Notes under the pieces: model-generated
What the model saw: the letters and a program-made list of their open reading frames with translations, nothing else
Told to the model about the DNA's origin: nothing
The model's database searches: none
Translations under genes and position numbers: made by a program
Assembly: GCF_004216535.1 (NCBI RefSeq)
Contig: NZ_SGWX01000001.1
Coordinates: 1,860,001-1,924,000 of the forward strand
DNA length: 64,000 bases
Direction: 5' to 3'
Origin: Xylanimonas ulmi
Lineage (GTDB): Bacteria > Actinomycetota > Actinomycetes > Actinomycetales > Cellulomonadaceae
Shown: positions 37,790 to 46,208 of the stretch, piece by piece
Layout of the letters: the number at the start of each line of letters is the position of its first letter
How positions within the stretch are numbered: position 1 is the stretch's first letter

Positions 37790-37982
37790 GACGACGGCTC
37801 CTCTCCTCGATCGTGACGTCTCCTGCGCTCAGGTGTGTGGGGGGGATCTCGCGCGCGATGACCCGGACCGACTCGACCGGGCAGCCCAACGCGCGGGTCG
37901 CGGCGACGGTGAGCTCGTGCAGCAGCGCACGCAGCTGTGCGGCGGACCGCCCGGTGGTCAAGGTGACCTCGATGATCGGCAT
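37782..37982 (-). CDS. dmpI: 4-oxalocrotonate tautomerase
   Basis: This small tautomerase converts 2-hydroxymuconate to 2-oxo-3-hexenedioate using an N-terminal proline. The 66-residue product begins M-P-I-I-E-V-T-L, so Pro1 is exposed after Met removal. SAAQLRALLHELTVAATRALGCPVESVRVIAREIPPTHLSAGD follows the family pattern, including the basic residues near positions 11 and 39. It matches the 62-residue family length, plus four. It overlaps both neighbours slightly (8 bp with the dehydrogenase start, 1 bp with the decarboxylase stop), showing tight coupling. Confidence 0.93.
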   Translation of the reverse strand: MPIIEVTLTTGRSAAQLRALLHELTVAATRALGCPVESVRVIAREIPPTHLSAGDVTIEERSRRHD

Positions 37983-38767
37983 CAGGCGCCTCCACGCACG
38001 GTGAGGCTGCCGAGGTGGGTGAAGTGGAAGGCGATGTTCGCCCCCGGGGGGACCGGGTAGGCGTCGGTCAGCCCGCCGGTCAGCACGACCTGCCCGGCCA
38101 TGATCGACTGCCCGCGCCGCGCCAGGGCGTTGGCCGCCAGTGCGAGCGCCTCGGCCGGGTGCCCGAGCACAGCCGCACCCGTGGCGGTGTCGACGATCTC
38201 ACCGTCGACCTCGACCAGCACGGCCTCGGTGGTCAGGTCCAGACCCGCGGGCCGCAGCGCCGTCGGGCCCGTGACGAAGGCGCCCGACGACGCGTTGTCC
38301 GCGACGACGTCGGGCAATGTGAACCGGAAGTCCCGGTACCGGGAGTCGATGACGTCGGCGCCGGCGTAGACCCAGGCGACCGCGTCCATCGCGGTCGCCG
38401 CGGTGACCCCCGGCCCCTCGAGGTCGGCGCCCATGACGAAGGCGATCTCCGGCTCGACCCTCGGGTGGATGAACCGCTCGGCCGAGACCGGCTCGCCGGC
38501 CGCCATCGCCATGTCGTCGGTCAGCCAGGCGACGATCGGCTCGTCGACGCCCATGCGCCGCTGTTTCGCGCGCGAGGTCAGGCCCAGCTTGACGCCGACC
38601 CGGCACTGACCCGCCGCCACGCGTTGGCGCAGGGTCGCGTCCTGGATGGCGTAGGCGGTCGCCAGGTCGAGGTCGGGCCACTCGTCGCTCAGCGGCTCAC
38701 GGTCGCGGCGCTCGCGCTCACAGGTGAGCAGCTCGCAGGCGGCGGTTCTGATATCCCACGCGCTCAT
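37982..38767 (-). CDS. dmpH: 4-oxalocrotonate decarboxylase
   Basis: This metal-dependent enzyme of the fumarylacetoacetase-like/hydratase superfamily decarboxylates 2-oxo-3-hexenedioate to 2-hydroxypenta-2,4-dienoate. The 261-residue sequence aligns by eye with DmpH over [53 protein letters not shown] and [15 protein letters not shown] assign it as the decarboxylase and the later paralogue as the hydratase because of MGVDEPI and the SRYRDF segment. In Pseudomonas the two form a complex, which is plausible here. It overlaps the aldolase gene end by 4 bp. Confidence 0.9.
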   Translation of the reverse strand: MSAWDIRTAACELLTCERERRDREPLSDEWPDLDLATAYAIQDATLRQRVAAGQCRVGVKLGLTSRAKQRRMGVDEPIVAWLTDDMAMAAGEPVSAERFIHPRVEPEIAFVMGADLEGPGVTAATAMDAVAWVYAGADVIDSRYRDFRFTLPDVVADNASSGAFVTGPTALRPAGLDLTTEAVLVEVDGEIVDTATGAAVLGHPAEALALAANALARRGQSIMAGQVVLTGGLTDAYPVPPGANIAFHFTHLGSLTVRGGA

Positions 38768-39846
38768 GCCGACGCCTCCGCCGTGCCCCGGCCGGACAGC
38801 TCGAGGGCCGCGTCGATCAGAAGGTCCTCCTGACCGCCGACGTACCCTCGCTCGCCGGCGATCCGCAGCAGCGTGGGCGCCGGCACGCCGTACCGCTCGG
38901 CCGCGCGCTCGGCGTGCAGCAGGAACGAGGAGTAGACGCCCGCGTAGCCCTGCATGATCGACCCGTGGTCCATCCACGGCAGCCGGGTGATGATGGGCCG
39001 CACGACGTCGGCCGCCGCCGCGAGGATGTCGTCGACCGAGATCTGCGTGTCGACACCGAGGCGGTCGAAGACCGCGACGAGGACCTCGGTCGGCGAGTTG
39101 CCGGCGCCGGCGCCGAGTCCGCACAACGACCCGTCGATCTGGCGGGCGCCGGCCCGGTGGGCCAGCACCGAGTTGGCCACGCCGAACGACAGGTTCTGGT
39201 GGCCGTGATAGCCCACCTGCGCCTGCGAGCCGATCTCGTCCAGGAGCGCAGACACCCGGTCGGAGACCTGCTCCAGGATGAGCGCTCCGGCCGAGTCGAC
39301 GACCAGCACACACTGGCAACCGGCGTCGACCATGATGCGGGCCTGGTGGGCGAGGGCGTCGGGCTCAACGCGGTGGGACAGCATGAGGAACCCGCAGGTC
39401 TCCATGCCGATCTCGCGCGCCGCCCCGAAGTGCTGGACCGAGACGTCGGCCTCGGTGCAATGCGTCGCGATGCGGGCGACCCGGGCGCCCGCCGCGTAGG
39501 CGTCCTTGAGGTCGCGCACGGTGCCGAGCCCGGGCAGCAGCAGCGCGGCGATCTTGGCCTGCGTCGCCTCCTGCGCGGCGGCCTCGATGAGACGGATGTC
39601 AGGCACCGCCGAGAAGCCGTAGTTGAACGAGGAGCCGCCGAGGCCGTCGCCGTGGGTCACCTCGATGACCTCGACGTTCGCCGCGTCCAGCGCGCGCACG
39701 ACGTCGCGCACCTGCTGCTCGGTGAACTGGTGGCGCATGGCGTGCGACCCGTCGCGCAGCGTCGTGTCGGTGATCCGCAGGTCGCGGCGGGTGCCCACCT
39801 GCGGGTTCGTCCCGGTCGGTCGGGAGGTCTGGGCGCTGTCGGTCAT
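38764..39846 (-). CDS. dmpG: 4-hydroxy-2-oxovalerate aldolase
   Basis: This Mn-dependent aldolase splits 4-hydroxy-2-oxovalerate into pyruvate and acetaldehyde. The 360 residues contain [17 protein letters not shown] (metal Asp32, Arg31), [12 protein letters not shown] (metal His pair) and [20 protein letters not shown]. The C-terminal communication domain, [16 protein letters not shown], binds the dehydrogenase partner for acetaldehyde channelling. A 20-residue N-terminal extension precedes the usual start. It lies 3 bp after the acetaldehyde dehydrogenase gene, as expected for a bifunctional DmpFG complex. Confidence 0.95.
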   Translation of the reverse strand: MTDSAQTSRPTGTNPQVGTRRDLRITDTTLRDGSHAMRHQFTEQQVRDVVRALDAANVEVIEVTHGDGLGGSSFNYGFSAVPDIRLIEAAAQEATQAKIAALLLPGLGTVRDLKDAYAAGARVARIATHCTEADVSVQHFGAAREIGMETCGFLMLSHRVEPDALAHQARIMVDAGCQCVLVVDSAGALILEQVSDRVSALLDEIGSQAQVGYHGHQNLSFGVANSVLAHRAGARQIDGSLCGLGAGAGNSPTEVLVAVFDRLGVDTQISVDDILAAAADVVRPIITRLPWMDHGSIMQGYAGVYSSFLLHAERAAERYGVPAPTLLRIAGERGYVGGQEDLLIDAALELSGRGTAEASA

Positions 39847-39849
39847 GGT

Positions 39850-40812
39850 TCACGCACCTGCCGTGGGCTCGGGCGCGACGGTGTGGCCGTCGCGGGCGGG
39901 GATGATCCGTCGTCGGGCGATCAGCTCGCCCACCTGGGCGGCAGCCGACGTGATGATGTCGAGGTTGCCGGCGTACTCGGGCAGGTAGTCACCGCGGCCG
40001 GTGACCTGGACGAAGACGCTGACGCGGCCGTCGCCGCCCCACACGTCCTGCGGCGGCTCGAACTGGGGCTCACTGCGCAGCGCGTACCCGGGGGCGTACT
40101 CGCGCACCGCGTCGACGGCGCGGTGCACCGACTCGGCGATGGCGTCACGCGTCGCGGCGCTCTCGGCGGCGTCGGCCGAGATGGCGCAGAACACCGTGTT
40201 GCGCATCCTCATGGGCGGGTCGGCGGGGTTGAGCACGATGATCGCCTTGCCCCGGGCGGCGCCGCCGACCTTGACGATCGCGTCCGACGTCGTCTCGGTG
40301 AACTCGTCGATGTTCGCGCGGGTCCCGGGTCCGGCCGAGAGCGAGGCGAGCGAGGCGACGATCTCGCCGTAGGCCACCGGGGTCACGCGGCTCACCGCGG
40401 CGACGATGGGGACCGTGGCCTGTCCCCCGCAGGTGACCATGTTGAGGTTGGCCGCGTCGAGGTGCGCGTCCAGGTTCACTGCGGGCACGCAGTACGGGCC
40501 GACGGCCGCCGGGGTCAGGTCGACCGCCATGATGCCCCGCTGCGCGTAGCGGGGGGCGTTGGCCAGGTGGGCGCGCGCGCCGGTGGCCTCGAACACGATG
40601 TCAGGCGCCTCGTCCTGGGCGAGCAGCCAGTCGACGCCCTCGTGGCTCGCCTGGACGCCGAGCCGCCGGGCGCGCGCCAGGCCGTCGGACGCCGGGTCGA
40701 CGCCGATCATGTATCGCGGCTCGATGCTCTCCGAGCGGCGGAGGAGTTTGATCAGCAGATCGGTCCCGATGTTTCCCGGGCCGACGATCGCGGCGATCGC
40801 TCGGGTGCCCAT
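39850..40812 (-). CDS. dmpF: Acetaldehyde dehydrogenase (acylating)
   Basis: This enzyme converts acetaldehyde, NAD and CoA to acetyl-CoA in complex with the aldolase. The 320 residues begin [20 protein letters not shown] (dinucleotide loop GPGNIG at 11-16). The catalytic Cys128 lies in [13 protein letters not shown], and [19 protein letters not shown] and [15 protein letters not shown] follow. These match DmpF/BphJ. The ATG lies after an 86-bp gap from the hydratase stop, the only sizeable gap inside the operon. Confidence 0.95.
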   Translation of the reverse strand: MGTRAIAAIVGPGNIGTDLLIKLLRRSESIEPRYMIGVDPASDGLARARRLGVQASHEGVDWLLAQDEAPDIVFEATGARAHLANAPRYAQRGIMAVDLTPAAVGPYCVPAVNLDAHLDAANLNMVTCGGQATVPIVAAVSRVTPVAYGEIVASLASLSAGPGTRANIDEFTETTSDAIVKVGGAARGKAIIVLNPADPPMRMRNTVFCAISADAAESAATRDAIAESVHRAVDAVREYAPGYALRSEPQFEPPQDVWGGDGRVSVFVQVTGRGDYLPEYAGNLDIITSAAAQVGELIARRRIIPARDGHTVAPEPTAGA

Positions 40813-40898
40813 AGGTTCTTCTCTCCCTTGCCGGTGACGTGCTGGATAGGTGCGGGTGGTCGTGGCGGGCGCGGCTCGCGCGCTCGAGCCGACGACGC

Positions 40899-41684
40899 TC
40901 AGCGGAAGACGGTGGTGACCTGGCCCAGCCCACCGAAGCGGGCGCGTGCGACCGATCCGGCCGCAACCGGGACGGCGGCCGTCACGGAGCCGGGCAGGAC
41001 GACGTCGCCCGCCCGGAATGCCACCCCGCGCTCGCCCAGGGTGTTGACGAGCCAGACCAGGGCGTTGACCGGGGAGCCCAGGACGGCGCCGCCCGCGCCC
41101 GTGGCCACGACGGCGCCGTCGAGCTCCATCACGCAGCCCGACAGCGCGAGGTCGAGCGCGTCGACCCGGACCGGGCGCGAGCCGAGGACGACGCCGGCGC
41201 CCGAGGCGTTGTCGGCCACGGTGTCGATGAACCCGATGCGCCAGTCCGTGATGCGCGAGTCGATGACCTCCAGCGCGGGCAGGACGAAGTCGACCGCTCG
41301 CAGCGCCTGCGCGACGTTGACGCCGGGCCCGGCTAGGTCCGCGCCGAGCACGAAGGCGATCTCCGGCTCGACCTTGGGCTGCAGGTAGCGCACGTGGTCG
41401 AGCGGTTGGCTGTCGGAGTGAACCTGGTCGCCCATCAGGTGTCCGAAGTCTGGCTGCGAGACACCGAGCTGGCGCTGCATGGCGCGGGACGTCAGCCCGA
41501 CCTTGTAGCCGGCGACGACGCGCCCCGCCGCGCGCCAGCTCTCCACCTGGGCGAGTTGGATCGCGTAGGCGTCCGTCACGCTCAGGCCGGCGTCCGCACT
41601 GATCGGATCGATCGGCCGCCGGCTCTCGTAAGCGGCGAGCAGCCGATCGGCGATCGAACGGCAAAGGTCCGTGCTGGCGGGCAT
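40899..41684 (-). CDS. dmpE: 2-oxopent-4-enoate (2-hydroxypenta-2,4-dienoate) hydratase
   Basis: This enzyme hydrates 2-hydroxypenta-2,4-dienoate to 4-hydroxy-2-oxovalerate. The 261 residues equal DmpE in length and share [65 protein letters not shown] and [24 protein letters not shown] and SPVN set it apart from the paralogous decarboxylase. It is first in the meta-pathway operon, with GGAGAACAG before the ATG. The divergent IclR gene starts 194 bp away, so the promoter and operator should lie between. Confidence 0.93.
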   Translation of the reverse strand: MPASTDLCRSIADRLLAAYESRRPIDPISADAGLSVTDAYAIQLAQVESWRAAGRVVAGYKVGLTSRAMQRQLGVSQPDFGHLMGDQVHSDSQPLDHVRYLQPKVEPEIAFVLGADLAGPGVNVAQALRAVDFVLPALEVIDSRITDWRIGFIDTVADNASGAGVVLGSRPVRVDALDLALSGCVMELDGAVVATGAGGAVLGSPVNALVWLVNTLGERGVAFRAGDVVLPGSVTAAVPVAAGSVARARFGGLGQVTTVFR

Positions 41685-41782
41685 CTGTTCTCCACTGCGT
41701 CGGGGAGGAAACGTGGGTGGCGGGCCGCGTCGGTCGGGTGGGCGAGTTCCCTCCGACACCTGCGAGCCATTTCGCGTCACGA

Positions 41783-41863
41783 CGAGATGGGTCTCGCCGA
41801 GTGGAGCCGAGTCTTGGATCCGGACCTGTGCAACATCAAGATCGCTGTCCCGCTGGACGGGAC
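41783..41863. promoter_or_regulatory. Candidate operator palindromes between dmpE and the iclR-type gene
   Basis: The 194-bp divergent gap contains two short perfect inverted repeats: CGAGA-TGGG-TCTCG (41783-41796) and GTCCCG-CTGGA-CGGGAC (41847-41863). The second ends 15 bp before the regulator's GTG. IclR proteins bind such palindromes, but no consensus is available to test these. I see no strong -10/-35 pair. Confidence 0.4.
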
Positions 41864-41878
41864 GTGGCAGGAGATGAC

Positions 41879-42646
41879 GTGCTCGCAGACACCCGAGAGA
41901 CCTCCGTCGTCGCCCGCGCGGTCGCCGTGCTGTCGGCTTTCACGTTTCGCGACAGCGCGCTCTCGGCCGCTGAGCTCGCGCGGCGGGCGCGCCTGCCCCG
42001 GTCCAGCGCGCACCGGATCATCGGGGATCTCGTCGCCGAGGGACTGCTGGAGCGAGCCCCGCGCGGCGGCTACTGCTTGGGCATGCGCCTGTTCGAGCTG
42101 GGCCTGCGCGCCCCGCGCCAGCGCGGGCTGCGCGACGTCGCGGCGCCGTTCCTCACCGACCTGCGCGATGCGACCCGTCAGACAGTGCACCTGGCCGTCC
42201 TCGACGGCGCCGAGGTCGTCTACCTCGACATCATCCGCACGGCCCCGGGCCCCCGGCTCCTGTCGCGGGTCGGCGGCCGGATGCCCGCCACCGTCACGGG
42301 CGTCGGCAAAGCCATTCTGGCGTTCTCACCACCGCAGGCGGTCCAGGCCGCTGTCGCCGCCAGACTGCCCCGGCTGACCCCGCACTCGATCACGGACCTC
42401 GCCACCCTGCGTGCCCAACTGCGCCGCATCGCGGAAACCAACACCGCCTACGACGTCCAGGAGCAGGCCATGGGCACCAGTTGCTGCGCCTCAGCGATCT
42501 TCGGCTGCGGGGGCGAGGTGCTCGGCGCCGTCTCGGTCGCGGGGCACACGGGGACTCTGCGGCTTGAGCACGTCGCCTCGGCCGTGCGGTCGACGGCGGC
42601 GGGGGTGTCGCGGATGTTCGGGGGGCAGGTGCCGGCCCAGAGCTGA
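41879..42646 (+). CDS. IclR-family transcriptional regulator of the meta-cleavage operon
   Basis: The 255-residue protein has an N-terminal winged helix-turn-helix (SVVARAVAVLSAFTFRDSALSAAELARRARLPRSSAHRIIGDLVAEGLLERAPRGGYCLG) and an IclR effector domain (LRDATRQTVHLAVLDGAEVVYLDII, GVGKAILAF, YDVQEQAMGTSCCASAIFG). The GTG start is supported by GGCAGGAGATGAC. Divergent placement beside dmpE strongly suggests it controls the catechol operon, probably sensing a pathway intermediate. Whether it activates or represses cannot be told. The family includes PcaR/PobR and other aromatic regulators. Confidence 0.9.
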   Translation: MLADTRETSVVARAVAVLSAFTFRDSALSAAELARRARLPRSSAHRIIGDLVAEGLLERAPRGGYCLGMRLFELGLRAPRQRGLRDVAAPFLTDLRDATRQTVHLAVLDGAEVVYLDIIRTAPGPRLLSRVGGRMPATVTGVGKAILAFSPPQAVQAAVAARLPRLTPHSITDLATLRAQLRRIAETNTAYDVQEQAMGTSCCASAIFGCGGEVLGAVSVAGHTGTLRLEHVASAVRSTAAGVSRMFGGQVPAQS

Positions 42647-42772
42647 GCGGGCGGGGACGGGGTGGAGTCCGCGCGCGTCGCCACGACTGGTGCTGCCTCT
42701 GGTCACGACCGGCACGCCGTCGAGCACAACCCTGCGGGAGGCCTCGTCAACACAAGCGCGGCGCCGGACCGC

Positions 42773-43040
42773 TCAGCCGACCAGGGTGATCACCACTCTG
42801 CGGTTCAGGGCTTTGCCCTCATCGGTGCTGTTGTCGGCGCGGGAGTAGGCGAACGCGTACCCGATCGTGGTGCTGGGGAGCGGTCCACACCGTTGTCCAC
42901 GAACCGTCGCGCCGACGCCTCGGCCCGGCGTCGGGCCAGGTCCAGGTTGTGCTCCTCGGCGCCGACGTCGTCGGTGTGGCCCTCGATCAGGAGGCAAGCG
43001 CCGCCCAGTCTGCCGCCCAGGCCAGACGCCACCTCGCCGC
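42773..43040 (-). pseudogene. Remnant of an OmpA-type C-terminal domain gene, frameshifted and truncated
   Basis: Reading on the minus strand, one frame gives LLIEGHTDDVGAEEHNLDLA followed by RRRAEASARRFVDNGVD, the OmpA peptidoglycan-binding pattern. After a shift near 42880 a second frame gives GYAFAYSRADNSTDEGKALN and RRVVITLVG followed by a stop, which is the matching C-terminal part. The N-terminal portion and any signal are missing. A direct repeat ACAACACAAG at 43044 and 43063 lies just beyond the likely break. This is a decayed gene and makes no intact product. Confidence 0.82.
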
Positions 43041-43135
43041 GAGACAACACAAGAGTGGCGACACAACACAAGGGCTGGACCGACAGAGAGGGCTGGCATT
43101 TCGGGACGCCCGCCAAGGGCTCGGCAGAGATGGCA

Positions 43136-43172
43136 AATGGCCCGAACCCACAATCCGTAGGTCCGGGCCATT
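43136..43172 (-). terminator. Hairpin terminator of the tRNA-Pro gene
   Basis: AATGGCCCG (43136-43144) pairs with CGGGCCATT (43164-43172), with ACC/GGT pairing continuing inside the loop. Downstream on the minus strand follows TTTGCC, a weak U-run. It lies about 20 bp beyond the tRNA-Pro 3' end. Confidence 0.75.
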
Positions 43173-43193
43173 CCGATGTCCTGCGACATCGCG

Positions 43194-43270
43194 TGGTCGG
43201 GGTGACTGGATTCGAACCAGCGACCCTCTGCTCCCAAAGCAGATGCGCTACCAAGCTGCGCCACACCCCG
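43194..43270 (-). tRNA. tRNA-Pro (UGG anticodon)
   Basis: On the minus strand the sequence folds as a tRNA: acceptor CGGGGTG/CACCCCG, D-arm GCGCAGCTTGGTAGCGC, anticodon stem-loop TCTGC-TTTGGGA-GCAGA with anticodon TGG, T-arm CTGGTTCGAATCCAG, discriminator A and encoded CCA. It would read CCA, CCG and possibly other proline codons. A TAGACT hexamer at 43299-43304 may be its -10 element. Confidence 0.97.
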
Positions 43271-43298
43271 TGGGCCGCTCGCCCGCGGCCGCCGCCCC

Positions 43299-43304
43299 AG
43301 TCTA
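43299..43304 (-). promoter_or_regulatory. Putative -10 element of tRNA-Pro
   Basis: TAGACT on the minus strand lies 28 nt before the tRNA 5' end. A matching -35 element is not obvious. Confidence 0.4.
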
Positions 43305-43342
43305 GGGGGTGCCGCGCGCACGTCGAGCGCACTGGCGTTTGC

Positions 43343-43348
43343 TAGGGT
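43343..43348 (+). promoter_or_regulatory. Putative -10 element of tRNA-Gly
   Basis: TAGGGT lies 22 nt before the tRNA-Gly 5' end. A clear -35 element is not visible. Confidence 0.4.
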
Positions 43349-43370
43349 TACGCCCGCGCCGATGCGCACT

Positions 43371-43444
43371 GCGGACGTAGCTCAATGGTAGAGCCTCAGT
43401 CTTCCAAACTGATTACGCGGGTTCGATTCCCGTCGTCCGCTCCA
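43371..43444 (+). tRNA. tRNA-Gly (UCC anticodon)
   Basis: The plus-strand sequence folds as a tRNA: acceptor GCGGACG/CGTCCGC, D-arm GCTCAATGGTAGAGC, anticodon stem-loop TCAGT-CTTCCAA-ACTGA with anticodon TCC, T-arm GCGGGTTCGATTCCCGT, discriminator T and encoded CCA. It is divergent from tRNA-Pro by about 100 bp. Confidence 0.97.
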
Positions 43445-43450
43445 CTCACA

Positions 43451-43489
43451 CCGGTGGCCGGGCCTCCCCCTGCGAGGCCCGGCCACCGG
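43451..43489. terminator. Bidirectional hairpin between tRNA-Gly and the fucO-like gene
   Basis: CCGGTGGCCGGGCCTC (43451-43466) and its exact complement (43474-43489) form a perfect 16-bp stem with a 7-nt loop. It separates the convergent tRNA-Gly and dehydrogenase genes. Confidence 0.85.
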
Positions 43490-43504
43490 CGGTCTGGGGC
43501 CCGA

Positions 43505-44653
43505 TCAGAGCAGCGATCGGTATAGCGCCTCGATCTCCGCCACGGACGCCGAGCGCGGGTTGCCACCTGCGCACACGTCGTCGAACGCCGCCTGCGCGAG
43601 CGCGGGCAGGTCCGCCTCGCTCGCGCCGATCTCGCGGATCCGGGTCGGGTTGCCGAGCTGCCGGGTCAGCGCGGCGACCGCGTCGACGGCGGCCTTGCGG
43701 GCTGCCTCGATCTGCATGCCCGTGGTGTCGACGCCGAACGCGGCGGCGATGTCGCGGTACTTCTCGCCTGTGGCCGCGGCGTTGAACGCCATGACGGGGG
43801 CGAGCAGGATGCCGTTGGCGACGCCGTGCGGCGCGGCGAAGAGCGCGCCAAGTGGGTGGGCCATGGCGTGCACTAGGCCGAGGCCGACGTTCGAGTAGCC
43901 CATGCCGGCCACGTACTGGCCCATCGCCATGCGCTCCATCGCGTCGGCGTCGCCGTCGGCCGCCGCGGGCAGCGAGGCGGCGATCACCTGGATGGCCTTG
44001 AGGTGGAACAGGTCCGACAGCTCCCACGCGCCTGCGGTGACGTACCCCTCGATGGCGTGCGTCAGGGCGTCCAGGCCCGTGGCGACCTTCAACGCGCGCG
44101 GCGCGGTCGCCATCATCTCGGGGTCGACGACGGCGAGCACCGGGATGTCGTGCGGGTCGACGCACACGAACTTGCGCTGCCGCTCGGTGTCGGTGATGAC
44201 GTAGTTGATGGTCGTCTCGGACGCGGTGCCCGCGGTGGTGGGCACCGCGACGATCGGAACGGACGGGTAGGTGGTCGCCGAGACGCCCTCGAGCGAGCGG
44301 ACGTCGGAGAACTCCGGGTTGGCGGTGATGATGCCGATGGCCTTGCAGGTGTCCTGCGGGGAGCCTCCGCCGACGGCGATGAGCACGTCGGCCTTCGCGG
44401 CCGCGAATGCCGCGACGCCGGCCTGGACGTTGGCGATCGGTGGGTTCGGGGCGACGTCGCTGAAGACCTCGTAGCCGAGTCCGGCGTCGTCGAGCAGGTC
44501 GGTCACGCGGGCGGTCACGCCCGAGTCGACGAGCACCTGGTCGGAGACGACCAGGGCCTTGGTGAAGCCGCGGGCGCGCAGCTCGCTCGGGATCTGCGCG
44601 ATCGCCCCCGGCCCGAAGTACGCCGTCTGGTTCCAGATCATGCGATGTGCCAC
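43505..44653 (-). CDS. fucO: Iron-type alcohol dehydrogenase, lactaldehyde reductase FucO-like
   Basis: This 382-residue group III (iron-activated) dehydrogenase is strikingly close to E. coli FucO, which interconverts L-lactaldehyde and L-1,2-propanediol with NADH. Shared segments include GGGSPQDTCKAIGIITANPEF, TTAGTASETTINYVITD, RKFVCVDPHDIP, and the metal region GLDALTHAIEGY, GLGLVHAMAHPLGA and APHGVANG, which hold the Asp and three His ligands. I chose the GTG giving MAHRMIWNQTAYFG, which lines up with FucO's own start and has AGGA upstream. A hairpin separates it from the gldA-like gene. The natural substrate could also be glycolaldehyde or another short polyol. Confidence 0.92.
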   Translation of the reverse strand: MAHRMIWNQTAYFGPGAIAQIPSELRARGFTKALVVSDQVLVDSGVTARVTDLLDDAGLGYEVFSDVAPNPPIANVQAGVAAFAAAKADVLIAVGGGSPQDTCKAIGIITANPEFSDVRSLEGVSATTYPSVPIVAVPTTAGTASETTINYVITDTERQRKFVCVDPHDIPVLAVVDPEMMATAPRALKVATGLDALTHAIEGYVTAGAWELSDLFHLKAIQVIAASLPAAADGDADAMERMAMGQYVAGMGYSNVGLGLVHAMAHPLGALFAAPHGVANGILLAPVMAFNAAATGEKYRDIAAAFGVDTTGMQIEAARKAAVDAVAALTRQLGNPTRIREIGASEADLPALAQAAFDDVCAGGNPRSASVAEIEALYRSLL

Positions 44654-44672
44654 GGAAGGTCCTGTCTGTGAG

Positions 44673-44705
44673 CGTGGCGCGCCGCCGGGCGGGCGGCGCG
44701 CCACG
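44673..44705 (-). terminator. Hairpin between the gldA-like and fucO-like genes
   Basis: CGTGGCGCGCCGCC (44673-44686) and its exact complement (44692-44705) form a perfect 14-bp stem with a 5-nt loop just after the gldA-like stop. It probably ends that transcript before the fucO-like gene. Confidence 0.8.
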
Positions 44706-44710
44706 GCGGG

Positions 44711-45859
44711 TCAGTGCTCGGCGACGTAGAGCTCGGGGGCGGGCAGCCCGGCCTCGGCTCGGATACGCCGCGAGAGCCCCTCGATCGACCGCAGGGCGTC
44801 GAAGACGTCGTCGGCCGTGACAGGGAACGGCATGTTGTGGATGGTCTCGCCCTCGACCGTGGCGGCCTGCGCGACGCGGCGCAGGTCATCGACGTCGGTG
44901 ACCTTGAGCCCCACCTCGGTGAGGGTGTTGGGCAGCCCGACGCGCGTGGTGAACACGACGAACGCCTCGATCTCCGCCAGCGGCGCGCCCTCGAGCACGA
45001 GCTGGGTCACCGAGCCGATGTTGACCTTCTGGCCGTGGGTGAGCCCGTGGGTCTGCGGCGCCGCGGTCAGGCCGTTGTGGATGGCGTGCGCGGCCGCCAG
45101 GCCGCCCGACTCGAAGCCGAGCCCCGACAGCAGCGTGTTCGCCTCGACGAGCCGCTCGACGGCGGGGGTGACCAGGTGGTCCTTGACCGCCTCGATCGCG
45201 GGGATCGCGTTCTCCCAGATGAGGTCCCAGCTCAGCCGCGCCAGCGCCGTGCCGGTGGCCGTGGGCAGGCCGCCCGCCATCGTCGTCGCGTGCGCGCGCT
45301 CGGTCGCGCGCGCCTCGAGCCACGTCGCGAGGGCGTCGCCGACGCCCGCGACGAGGAACTTGACCGGGGCGTTGGCCACCAGTTGCGTGTCGAGCAGCAC
45401 CAGGTCGGGGTTGTGCGGGAAGAACCGGTACTCCTCGAACTCCCCGTCCTCGGTGTAGATGACCGACAGGGCCGACGTCGGGGCGTCCGTCGAGGCGACC
45501 GTGGGCACCGACGCCCAACGCACGCCGGCCAGGTGCCCGGCGGCCTTGACGGCGTCGATGGTGTTGCCGCCGCCGACGCCGAGCACGACGTCGGCGCCGG
45601 TCGCGCGGATGACCTCCACGAGCCGGTCGACCTCGGCCGCCGTGGCGAGCCCCACGAAGCCCTCACGGCGCACCGGCAGGCCGGCCTCGGCGAACGACGC
45701 GGTCACGGACTCCTGGACGAACCCCCACACGGTGTCGTCGGCGACGACGAGCGGGGACGCGCCGAGCGGCGCGATGAACTCTCCGAGGCGGGCCATGGCG
45801 CCGCGCGCCTGCACATATCGCCCGGGGCTGATCACGGTGCGGATAGGAACTGCCGTCAT
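44711..45859 (-). CDS. gldA: Glycerol dehydrogenase (GldA-like)
   Basis: This NAD-dependent, zinc-containing glycerol dehydrogenase oxidises glycerol to dihydroxyacetone. The 382 residues include GVGGGNTIDAVKAAGH (NAD loop), SVPTVASTDAPTSALSVIY, VAGVGDALATWLEA (metal Asp), AAAHAIHNGLTA and THGLTHGQKVNIG (metal His residues), all GldA hallmarks. The ATG follows AAGGAGTCC. Its product is the substrate of the DhaKLM kinase at the left end, so the two loci together would make an oxidative glycerol route to dihydroxyacetone phosphate; that link is inference. Confidence 0.92.
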   Translation of the reverse strand: MTAVPIRTVISPGRYVQARGAMARLGEFIAPLGASPLVVADDTVWGFVQESVTASFAEAGLPVRREGFVGLATAAEVDRLVEVIRATGADVVLGVGGGNTIDAVKAAGHLAGVRWASVPTVASTDAPTSALSVIYTEDGEFEEYRFFPHNPDLVLLDTQLVANAPVKFLVAGVGDALATWLEARATERAHATTMAGGLPTATGTALARLSWDLIWENAIPAIEAVKDHLVTPAVERLVEANTLLSGLGFESGGLAAAHAIHNGLTAAPQTHGLTHGQKVNIGSVTQLVLEGAPLAEIEAFVVFTTRVGLPNTLTEVGLKVTDVDDLRRVAQAATVEGETIHNMPFPVTADDVFDALRSIEGLSRRIRAEAGLPAPELYVAEH

Positions 45860-46133
45860 CGTTGAGGACTCCTTCGTCGAGATTGGGTACCAAGGCTTGA
45901 CGATAGGCGCGGGCACGCCGCACCCTGAAGCAGCCTTCATCAAGCGACCGCCATCCGTAGGTTCGCCTGGCGCAAAGGGATCGAGGCACGGCGTTCACCG
46001 CGCCTGCCACGTCACAGTGAGACTGCCTGGCGGCGACGCCCCGGCAGGTCATATGGTGCAGGCGTCGTCGCTTGTCGACGGCGCCACCGCGTCGCGCCAC
46101 ACGGGCCGACGCCGCAGCCGGAGGGAGCAGACA
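45860..46133. other. Divergent gap between gldA and the cysK leader
   Basis: This stretch shows no supportable gene. It holds the promoter regions of the gldA-like gene and of the cysK leader. TATGGT near 46056 is a possible -10 element for the plus-strand transcript, but no good -35 is seen. I found no riboswitch signature. Confidence 0.5.
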
Positions 46134-46208
46134 GTGTGCGTCGCCGTCGCCCCCCGAGCGCGCCTCACGGTCGGCGCCACGCCGCCGCGCTGTCACCGCT
46201 GTCGATAG
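46134..46208 (+). CDS. Putative cysteine-rich leader peptide upstream of cysK-cysE
   Basis: A 24-codon ORF starts at GTG with GGAGGGAG placed 6-9 nt upstream, a stronger ribosome binding site than many full genes here have. The peptide begins M-C-V-A-V and ends P-R-C-H-R-C-R before TAG, so 3 of 24 codons are Cys, two of them at the very end. The cysK start lies about 150 nt downstream. Regulatory cysteine-rich leader peptides are known upstream of sulphur genes in mycobacteria. The role here is inferred from position and composition. Confidence 0.55.
   Translation: MCVAVAPRARLTVGATPPRCHRCR

Noticed and set aside
38199-38681. Alternative frames in the meta-pathway genes that translate as Arg/Gly-rich proteins
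   Set aside because: They have no family motifs and lie wholly inside dmpH, dmpG or dmpF.
42773-43369. Open frame of about 200 codons spanning the tRNA-Pro region on the minus strand
   Set aside because: Most of it overlaps the tRNA and its terminator. Only the short OmpA-like end is meaningful, so I list a pseudogene instead.
45860-46133. Possible S-box, T-box or other riboswitch upstream of cysK
   Set aside because: I found none of the conserved motifs (no GGTGGNACCGCG, no S-box core). Only the short Cys-containing ORF has support.
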